From an uncultured Clostridia bacterium (GTDB lineage: Bacteria > Bacillota > Clostridia > Oscillospirales > Ruminococcaceae): a stretch of 10,078 nt of DNA. The notes under the pieces are model-generated. The model was given only the letters and a program-made list of their open reading frames with translations, searched no databases and was not told the origin of the DNA. The stretch is from NCBI GenBank assembly GCA_945835425.1, contig CAMAJC010000038.1:1-10078 (forward strand), in the 5' to 3' direction. Shown piece after piece: positions 4,665 through 10,078 of this stretch (position 1 is its first letter; each line of letters opens with the position of its first letter). A program made the position numbers and the translations under genes.

Positions 4665-6625
4665 ATCACCTGAACTATTACAGCAAGCTTTATTATACCC
4701 TGGATGAATCCGAAATAACCGACTTTGAATATGATATGCTGATGCAGCAGCTCAAAGCCGCCGAAGCGGAACACCCGGAATGGGTCACGTCCGATTCGCC
4801 GACCCAGCGGATAGGCGACGCGATCTACACGACCTTTGATAAAGTCACCCATACGGTACAGATGGGGTCGCTGCAGGATGTTTTCAGCGAGGAAGAGCTG
4901 TGGGCTTTCCATGAGCGCTGCAGACAGGCGGCGGATATGCCCGCCTATACGGTCGAGCCGAAGATCGACGGGCTGTCGGTGTCGCTGGAATACCGCGACG
5001 GACGGTTTGTGCGGGGTTCGACCAGAGGCAACGGGTTTATCGGCGAGGACGTCACCTTAAACCTGATGACGATCAAAGACATTCCCAAAAAGCTCAGCCG
5101 TCCGCTGCCGTTTCTGGAGGTACGCGGCGAGGTTTATATGCCGCTGACCGTCTTTCAGGAGCTGGTCACCAAACAGCTGGAAAATGACGAGGAGCCCTTT
5201 AAAAACCCGCGCAATGCCGCTGCTGGCGGTCTGCGGCAGAAGGACCCGAAGATCACGGCCGAAAGAAAGCTGTCCATCTTTGTTTTCAACATCCAGCAGA
5301 TCGAAGGGGAAACGGTGACGACCCATGCCGGTTCGCTGGACCTGCTCCGGGAGCTGGGCTTTAAGGTCATCCCGTCCTATCCGGTCTTTACGGATTTTGC
5401 AGACGTTATCCGGGAGATCCGGCGGATCGATGAAACAAGGCACCAAAACGACTTCGATATCGACGGCGCCGTCGTAAAAATCAACGATCTGGCCCTGCGG
5501 GAAAACCTGGGCGCTACGGTCAAGGTACCGCGCTGGGCGGTGGCTTTTAAGTATCCGCCGGAGGAAAAAGAAACCGTCCTGCAGAATATTGAAATTCAGG
5601 TCGGCCGGACAGGCGCTCTGACCCCGACTGCGGTTTTCGACAGCGTGACCCTGGCCGGAACCTCGGTCAGCCGCGCGACCCTGCACAACCAGGATTTTAT
5701 CACCGAAAAGGACATCCGCATCGGCGACACGATTTTAGTACGCAAAGCGGGCGAAATCATCCCCGAGGTACTGAAGGTCGTGCGCCACGGAGAGGGAGAG
5801 CCTTTCCAGATTCCAAATATCTGTCCGGTATGCGGCAGCAAAACGGTGCGGGATGAGGACGAAGCGGTCATCCGCTGTGTCAACCCCGACTGCCCGGCGA
5901 CGGTCAAGCGCAATATCGTCCATTTCGCCAGCCGCAACGCCATGGATATCGACGGGCTGGGACCGGCCATGGTCGACCTGCTGGTTGATAATGGGCTGAT
6001 CCATTCCTCCGCTGACCTGTACGACCTGCAGGCAGAGCAGCTGACCGGCTTTGAACGGGTCGGAGAGCTGTCCGCAGGCAATCTGATACAGGCAATCGAA
6101 AAGAGCAAGGAAAACGGTCTGGCGCGTCTCCTGTTCGGGCTGGGCATCCGCAATGTCGGCGAAAAGGCGGCACAGCTGATCGCTAAGCATTTTGGCTCGA
6201 TGGACGCGATTCTGGCGGCAGAAAAGGACGATATCTGGAAAAAGAAAAAGGCCGGGGAACCGGCCATTATCCCGACGGTCGGCGAAACCATCGCGGACAG
6301 CCTGGTCAACTACTTTGCGCAGCCGGAAGCCCGAGAAAAGATCGAGCATTTCCGGCGGTGCGGCGTCAAGCTGACCGAAGATGTGGAGGAACAGGGAACT
6401 AGGCTCGCCGGAAAGACCTTTGTCCTGACCGGTACGCTGCCGACCTACACCCGCAAGGAAGCGCAGACGCTGATCGAGAAAAACGGCGGCAAGGTCACTT
6501 CCTCCGTATCAAAGAAAACCGATTATCTGCTGGCGGGCGAAGACGCCGGAAGCAAACTGGACAAGGCTCAAAAGCTGGGCGTGCCGGTGCTGACGGAGGA
6601 TGAGTTTGTCCGGATGATTGAATAA
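4634..6625 (+). CDS. ligA: NAD-dependent DNA ligase LigA
   Basis: Seals 3'-OH/5'-phosphate nicks using NAD+ in replication (Okazaki fragments) and repair. At 663 aa it is full length. Domain order: Ia (about 1-65, NMN-binding), adenylation domain (about 70-310) with the AMP-accepting lysine K110 in KIDG (110-113), TRGNG (130-134), E166 in RGEVYM, DGAVVK (277-282) and AFKYP with K306; an OB fold (about 315-390); a four-cysteine zinc finger (C397, C400, C415, C420); a helix-hairpin-helix region (about 430-585); and a C-terminal BRCT domain (about 590-663, with FVLTGTL). All key residues seen are intact. Oddity: in the HhH region a lysine-rich stretch around 225 codons before the end of the zinc/HhH block, residues about 553-572 (DIWKKKKAGEPAIIP), makes this hairpin roughly nine residues longer than in E. 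coli LigA. It is first in a unit with gatCAB, 88 bases before gatC. Start set by AGGAGG at seven bases. Confidence 0.98.
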   Translation: MQQSEYRQLVDHLNYYSKLYYTLDESEITDFEYDMLMQQLKAAEAEHPEWVTSDSPTQRIGDAIYTTFDKVTHTVQMGSLQDVFSEEELWAFHERCRQAADMPAYTVEPKIDGLSVSLEYRDGRFVRGSTRGNGFIGEDVTLNLMTIKDIPKKLSRPLPFLEVRGEVYMPLTVFQELVTKQLENDEEPFKNPRNAAAGGLRQKDPKITAERKLSIFVFNIQQIEGETVTTHAGSLDLLRELGFKVIPSYPVFTDFADVIREIRRIDETRHQNDFDIDGAVVKINDLALRENLGATVKVPRWAVAFKYPPEEKETVLQNIEIQVGRTGALTPTAVFDSVTLAGTSVSRATLHNQDFITEKDIRIGDTILVRKAGEIIPEVLKVVRHGEGEPFQIPNICPVCGSKTVRDEDEAVIRCVNPDCPATVKRNIVHFASRNAMDIDGLGPAMVDLLVDNGLIHSSADLYDLQAEQLTGFERVGELSAGNLIQAIEKSKENGLARLLFGLGIRNVGEKAAQLIAKHFGSMDAILAAEKDDIWKKKKAGEPAIIPTVGETIADSLVNYFAQPEAREKIEHFRRCGVKLTEDVEEQGTRLAGKTFVLTGTLPTYTRKEAQTLIEKNGGKVTSSVSKKTDYLLAGEDAGSKLDKAQKLGVPVLTEDEFVRMIE

Positions 6626-6629
6626 AGAA

Positions 6630-6682
6630 AACCTCTGATTCATCTTTTGGCTACGCTTTATAATCCAGATAAATCAGAGGTT
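6630..6682 (+). repeat. 11-bp inverted repeat between ligA and gatC
   Basis: AACCTCTGATT (6630-6640) and AATCAGAGGTT (6672-6682) are perfect complements around a 31-base interval. Within the interval ATC/GAT and TGG/CCA can extend the stem past a TTT bulge, giving a long hairpin. No T run follows on the plus strand, so it is not a standard terminator. It begins five bases after the ligA stop and could act in attenuation, RNA processing or 3'-end protection of ligA mRNA. Confidence 0.7.
6659..6664 (+). promoter_or_regulatory. Possible internal -10 box for gatCAB
   Basis: A perfect TATAAT lies in the loop of the inverted repeat, 50 bases before gatC. The matching -35 position (6636-6641, TGATTC) is poor and there is no TG extension, so this is only a candidate for separate transcription of gatCAB. 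Confidence 0.3.
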
Positions 6683-6713
6683 CCAGAGAAACCTAAGAGA
6701 AAGGAAAATTCGC

Positions 6714-6986
6714 ATGGATATGGATATCAAACGGCTGGCCAAGCTGGCGCGGCTGAAATTCACACCGGAAGAAGAAGAAAAATACGCGGCGCAGATGGCA
6801 AACATCGTCGCCATGGTCGAAAAACTCCCTGATCTGGACGCCAGCGGCCCGCTGATCGACCCGGACAACCCGATGGAGTTCCGCAAGGATGAAGTGCAGC
6901 GGAATTACAGCCGCAACGAGCTGATTGCAAACGCACCGGAAGTGCAGGCAGGCTGCATCGTCGTACCGAAAACTGTCGCAGAATAA
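6714..6986 (+). CDS. gatC: Aspartyl/glutamyl-tRNA(Asn/Gln) amidotransferase subunit C
   Basis: The small stabilising subunit of GatCAB, which clamps GatA and GatB together; it has no catalytic site of its own. At 90 aa it is close to the usual 90-100. It shows the family's N-terminal helix (IKRLAKLARLKFTPEE, 5-20), the central FRKDEV (61-66) and the C-terminal NAPEVQAGCIVVPKTV (73-88), which runs along the partner subunit. The ATG at 6714 follows AAGGA with eight bases between; a second ATG six bases later (6720) is too far from that site. It is first of the three gat genes in the standard C-A-B order, 15 bases before gatA. Confidence 0.95.
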   Translation: MDMDIKRLAKLARLKFTPEEEEKYAAQMANIVAMVEKLPDLDASGPLIDPDNPMEFRKDEVQRNYSRNELIANAPEVQAGCIVVPKTVAE

Positions 6987-7001
6987 GGAGAGGTTATCAA
7001 T

Positions 7002-8465
7002 ATGGAACTTTATCGCCTGACAGCTGCCGAGCTGTCCCGGATGATTCATGATAAACAGGTGTCCAGCACCGAGGTCACCAAATCGGTCTTTGCACGCATC
7101 GCCGCAAAAGAGCCGGAAATCGACGCCTATGTCACGCTGAATGAAGAGGGCGCACTGAAAAAAGCCGCTGAAGTGGATGAAAAGATCGCAAAAGGCGAGG
7201 ATCTGGGCAAGCTGGCCGGCATCCCCATCGGCATCAAGGACAATATGTGCACCAAAGGCCTTTTGACCACCTGCTCATCCAAAATGCTGTCCAATTTCGT
7301 GCCGCCCTATAACGCGACCGTCATTGAAAAGCTCAGCGCCCAGGACTTTGTCTGCACCGGCAAACTGAACATGGACGAATTCGCCATGGGTTCTTCCACC
7401 GAGACGAGCTTCTTTAAGAAAACCAAAAACCCCTTTGATATCACCCGCGTTCCCGGCGGCTCTTCCGGCGGTTCTGCAGCAGCAGTCGCAGCCGGTGAAG
7501 CCATCGTCGCTCTGGGCAGCGATACCGGCGGATCGATCCGTCAGCCCGCATCCTTCTGCGGCGTTGTCGGCCTGAAACCGACCTACGGCAGCGTTTCCCG
7601 TTTCGGCCTGGTCGCATTCGCGTCCTCTCTGGACCAGATCGGGCCTTTCGGACGGAGCGTTGAGGACGTGGCAATGCTCTACAGCGCCATCTGCGGCAAA
7701 GACCCCTATGACACCACCTCGGTCAGAAGGGAATATCCCCGGTTTGAGGAAAACCTCTCGGCCGATGTAAAGGGCCTGCGGATCGGCATCCCGGCAGAAT
7801 ATTTCGGCGAAGGCGTCACGGAAGAGGTACGCGCTTCGGTTATGAAAGCGGCTCATGAATATGAAAAGATGGGCGCAGTTCTGGTGCCGGTCACCCTGCC
7901 GAAACCGGACTATGCGTTGGCAGCTTACTACATCATCGCCTGCGCAGAGGCTTCTTCCAACCTGGCCCGCTTCGACGGCGTCAAGTACGGCTACCGCGCT
8001 TCTTCCTACAATTCGCTGGAAGAACTTTATGAGAACACCCGCAGCGAGGGCTTCGGCGACGAGGTCAAGCGCCGCATTATGCTGGGCACCTATGTGCTGT
8101 CCTCCGGTTATTACGACGCTTATTATAAGAAAGCAAAATTCACCCAGAACCTGATGCAGGATATGTTCCGCGAGGCTTTCCGGCAGGCAGACGTTATCCT
8201 CAGCCCGACCGCTCCCGACACAGCCTTTAAGTTCGGCGAAAACAGCGATGACCAGGTCAAAATGTATATGAACGATATCCTGACTGTAACGGTCAACATC
8301 GTCGGTCTGCCTGCGATTAGCATTCCCTGCGGCTTTGACAGCAAGGGTCTGCCGATCGGATGCCAGCTGATCGGCAACAAGTTCGACGAACAGCGGCTTT
8401 TGAACACGGCGTTCGCTTATGAGAGACAGATCGGTGGCTTTGATCTGTCCAAGACCCTGGGCTGA
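7002..8465 (+). CDS. gatA: Aspartyl/glutamyl-tRNA(Asn/Gln) amidotransferase subunit A (amidase/glutaminase)
   Basis: Releases ammonia from glutamine (or asparagine) and passes it through a tunnel to GatB for amidation of mischarged tRNA. The 487-aa protein is full length for the amidase-signature family. The Ser-cisSer-Lys catalytic triad is intact: K79 (GIPIGIKD), S154 in PGGSSGGSAA (151-160) and S178 in LGSDTGGSIRQP (171-182). These fall at the same numbers as the triad described for Staphylococcus aureus GatA. The neighbouring GLKPTYGSVSRFGLVAFASS (190-209) and LGTYVLSSGYYDAYY (351-365) are typical of GatA rather than of other amidases. The ATG follows AAGGAGAGG, which itself begins at the gatC stop codon, so translation of the two is probably coupled. 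gatB follows 16 bases after the TGA. Confidence 0.98.
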   Translation: MELYRLTAAELSRMIHDKQVSSTEVTKSVFARIAAKEPEIDAYVTLNEEGALKKAAEVDEKIAKGEDLGKLAGIPIGIKDNMCTKGLLTTCSSKMLSNFVPPYNATVIEKLSAQDFVCTGKLNMDEFAMGSSTETSFFKKTKNPFDITRVPGGSSGGSAAAVAAGEAIVALGSDTGGSIRQPASFCGVVGLKPTYGSVSRFGLVAFASSLDQIGPFGRSVEDVAMLYSAICGKDPYDTTSVRREYPRFEENLSADVKGLRIGIPAEYFGEGVTEEVRASVMKAAHEYEKMGAVLVPVTLPKPDYALAAYYIIACAEASSNLARFDGVKYGYRASSYNSLEELYENTRSEGFGDEVKRRIMLGTYVLSSGYYDAYYKKAKFTQNLMQDMFREAFRQADVILSPTAPDTAFKFGENSDDQVKMYMNDILTVTVNIVGLPAISIPCGFDSKGLPIGCQLIGNKFDEQRLLNTAFAYERQIGGFDLSKTLG

Positions 8466-8481
8466 GAAAGGAGACTAGAGG

Positions 8482-9921
8482 ATGGATACCAAAGGTTATG
8501 AAATTATCGTGGGCCTCGAGGTCCACTGCGAACTGAATACAAAATCGAAGATTTACTGCTCCTGCCGCAATGCGTTCGGCGCAGAGGTCAACTCCCAGTG
8601 CTGCCCGATCTGCATGGGTATGCCGGGCACGCTGCCGACCCTGAATGAAAAGGTCGTACACTACGCGGTCAAGATGGGCTATGCGCTGAACTGCTCGATC
8701 AACCCCATCAGCAAGCAGGACCGGAAAAACTATTTCTATCCCGACCTGCCCAAGGCTTACCAGATCAGCCAGTTTGATATCCCGCTGTGCGAAAACGGCT
8801 ATCTAGACATTCTGGTGGACGGACAGGAAAAACGGATCGGCGTCACCCGTATTCATATCGAGGAAGACGCGGGCAAGTTGATTCACGACGACAGCTTCTC
8901 CGGCACGCTGGTCGACTTTAACCGCTGCGGCGTTCCGCTGATTGAGATCGTTTCGGAGCCGGACCTGAGAAGCTCCGCCGAAGCAAAGGCTTATCTGGAC
9001 ACGATCCGCGAGATCGTCATCTACCTCGGCATTTCCGACGGCAAGATGCAGGAAGGCTCCATCCGCTGCGATATCAACGTTTCGGTCCACAAGCCCGGCG
9101 AGCCTTTCGGCACCCGTGTTGAGATGAAAAACGTCAACACCTTCAGCGGCGCTGTACGGGCGATCGAGTACGAAGCTGCCCGCCAGATCGAAGTGCTGGA
9201 AAACGGAGGCACCATTTCCCAGGAAACCAGACGCTGGGACGACCTCAAAAACTGCAACTTCCTGCTGCGCTCCAAAGAGGATGCACAGGATTACCGCTAT
9301 TTCCCGGAACCCGACCTGTCGACCATCGTACTGGACGAAGAGACCCTCAGCGAGCTGAAAGCTTCGATTCCGGAGCTGCCCAACAAGAAGGTCGTCCGCT
9401 ACATGAAAGAGCTGTCGATCCCGGAAGAGGACGCAAGACTGCTGGTCGAGTCCATCGAAAAATCGGCTTACTTTGAAGAGATCATTGCCGCCGGCAAGAT
9501 CGTTCCGAAAGACGCTTCCAACTGGGTGCTGGGCGGTATCTCCCGCGTGATCAACGAAACCGGCAAGTCGATTAAGGAAATCGGCATTCCGGCCGCGCAT
9601 ATGGCCCAGCTGATCGAAATGCTGGAAAAGAAGGAAATCTCCAGCTCGGCCGGCAACACCGTATTCGAGGAAATGCTGAAATCCGACAAGGCGCCGAAGG
9701 ATATCGTCAAGGAAAAAGGCCTGGCGCAGGTATCGGATAACAGCGTCCTGCAGGCGATTGTTGATGAGGTCGCCGCAGCCAACCAGAAATCGATTGACGA
9801 TTACCGCGGCGGCAAGACCAACGCACTCGGCTTCCTGGTCGGCCAGTGCATGAAGGCTTCCAAAGGTAAAGGCAACCCCGCAATTATGCGTGAGATGCTC
9901 CTGAAAATCCTTGAAGGCTGA
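8482..9921 (+). CDS. gatB: Aspartyl/glutamyl-tRNA(Asn/Gln) amidotransferase subunit B
   Basis: Phosphorylates the side chain of Glu-tRNA(Gln) or Asp-tRNA(Asn) with ATP and amidates it with ammonia from GatA. The 479-aa protein is full length: a cradle catalytic domain (about 1-290), a helical domain and a C-terminal tail (about 330-479) that contacts the tRNA. Family motifs include YEIIVGLEVH (6-15), DRKNYFYPDLPKAYQISQFD (80-99), RIHIEEDAGK (123-132), QETRRWD and YRYFPEPDL. E13 and E128 align with the metal-binding E10 and E125 of S. aureus GatB. Four cysteines (C26, C28, C41, C44 in YCSC and CPIC) form a zinc site found in many GatB proteins but lost in S. aureus. The ATG follows AAAGGAG. 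Last gene of the unit, with a strong terminator 14 bases after the stop. The complex implies a non-discriminating GluRS and/or AspRS in this organism. Confidence 0.98.
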   Translation: MDTKGYEIIVGLEVHCELNTKSKIYCSCRNAFGAEVNSQCCPICMGMPGTLPTLNEKVVHYAVKMGYALNCSINPISKQDRKNYFYPDLPKAYQISQFDIPLCENGYLDILVDGQEKRIGVTRIHIEEDAGKLIHDDSFSGTLVDFNRCGVPLIEIVSEPDLRSSAEAKAYLDTIREIVIYLGISDGKMQEGSIRCDINVSVHKPGEPFGTRVEMKNVNTFSGAVRAIEYEAARQIEVLENGGTISQETRRWDDLKNCNFLLRSKEDAQDYRYFPEPDLSTIVLDEETLSELKASIPELPNKKVVRYMKELSIPEEDARLLVESIEKSAYFEEIIAAGKIVPKDASNWVLGGISRVINETGKSIKEIGIPAAHMAQLIEMLEKKEISSSAGNTVFEEMLKSDKAPKDIVKEKGLAQVSDNSVLQAIVDEVAAANQKSIDDYRGGKTNALGFLVGQCMKASKGKGNPAIMREMLLKILEG

Positions 9922-9934
9922 TAAACAGACTGAA

Positions 9935-9970
9935 ACCCCAATAAAGGTGCAAAATTGCCTTTATTGGGGT
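9935..9970 (+). terminator. Rho-independent terminator after gatB
   Basis: A perfect 13-bp stem (ACCCCAATAAAGG with CCTTTATTGGGGT) closes a 10-base loop, followed by ATTTT. It starts 13 bases after the gatB stop and ends the ligA-gatCAB unit. On the minus strand the stem is preceded by A-rich sequence and followed by CAGT, so the plus-strand direction is favoured. Confidence 0.9.
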
Positions 9971-9974
9971 ATTT

Positions 9975-9995
9975 TCACATTATTGTGATTTTTTT
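9975..9995 (+). terminator. Second, small tandem terminator-like hairpin
   Basis: TCACA (9975-9979) pairs with TGTGA (9984-9988) around TTAT, and seven T residues follow (9989-9995). The stem is short and AT-rich, so it is weak alone, but it could catch read-through from the stronger hairpin just before it. Confidence 0.45.
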
Positions 9996-10002
9996 AACAA
10001 AG

Positions 10003-10033
10003 TTGAATTTTATATTACAATAGCTATTATAAT
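10003..10033 (+). promoter_or_regulatory. Candidate promoter for a gene beyond the right edge
   Basis: TTGAAT (10003-10008) is followed by TATTAT at 16 bases (10025-10030) or TATAAT at 19 bases (10028-10033) in a strongly AT-rich stretch. A further TTGACC lies at 10042 without a -10 at a good distance before the window ends. No start codon with a ribosome site is seen in the remaining bases, so the target gene lies outside. Confidence 0.4.
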
Positions 10034-10078
10034 ATAAAATGTTGACCTATGAAAATAGAAACGCTGCTACTATAAAGA

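Noticed and set aside
6626..6713. T-box or amino-acid riboswitch ahead of gatCAB
   Set aside because: The 88-base gap is too short, has no T-box core sequence, no specifier-loop-like stem I and no terminator/antiterminator pair.
9994..10000. TTAACAA resembling half of a BirA biotin operator
   Set aside because: No matching TTGTTAA half lies at the usual distance in the right order, and no biotin gene is visible nearby.
10042..10076. TTGACC with TACTAT/TATAAA as a second promoter at the right end
   Set aside because: The spacers are 20 and 23 bases, outside the normal range, and the window ends before any gene start.

Overview
This window reads as ordinary chromosome of a moderately high-GC member of the Firmicutes, most likely a gut-type clostridium (Oscillospirales-like; inference only). 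The grounds are strong AGGAGG-type ribosome sites, sigma-A promoters with TTGACA/TATGAT boxes, a GatCAB amidotransferase (indirect Gln/Asn-tRNA synthesis), a BirA with an N-terminal helix-turn-helix, an NAD-dependent DNA ligase, and coding DNA rich in CTG, CGG and CGC beside AT-rich spacers. I see no mobile element, CRISPR array, tRNA or rRNA.

Layout. Two divergent transcription units leave a 327-bp spacer (about 4307-4633). Leftward (minus strand) runs a compact operon: a LacI-family regulator (4306-3287), a Gfo/Idh/MocA-family NAD(P)-dependent oxidoreductase overlapping it by 4 bases (3290-2199), and a TIM-barrel sugar phosphate isomerase/epimerase-like protein (2143-1169). The operon ends at a strong hairpin (1109-1144). 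A separate sigma-A promoter (1085-1057) then drives birA (1022-36), whose stop is followed at once by a possible next gene cut by the window edge. Rightward (plus strand) runs ligA (4634-6625), gatC (6714-6986), gatA (7002-8465) and gatB (8482-9921), closed by a 13-bp-stem terminator with a second small hairpin and a T run behind it. The last ~80 bases are AT-rich and carry promoter-like boxes for something beyond the edge.

How the genes work together. The leftward operon looks like a sugar- or cyclitol-responsive catabolic unit. An operator-like palindrome lies at the predicted transcription start of the LacI gene, so the regulator probably represses its own operon until a ligand appears. 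The dehydrogenase plus isomerase pair would oxidise a sugar or polyol and rearrange or cleave the keto product; the substrate cannot be read from sequence. BirA charges biotin enzymes and may repress biotin genes elsewhere. On the right, LigA seals nicks in replication and repair. GatC, GatA and GatB form the complex that converts Glu-tRNA(Gln) and/or Asp-tRNA(Asn) to the correct amidated forms.

The most useful second looks are the LacI operator/cre-like site, the uncharacterised oxidoreductase-isomerase pair, corrected start codons for birA and lacI, a BirA nucleotide-loop variant, and an 11-bp inverted repeat between ligA and gatC with a perfect TATAAT in its loop. I did not find convincing evidence of a wholly new system here.
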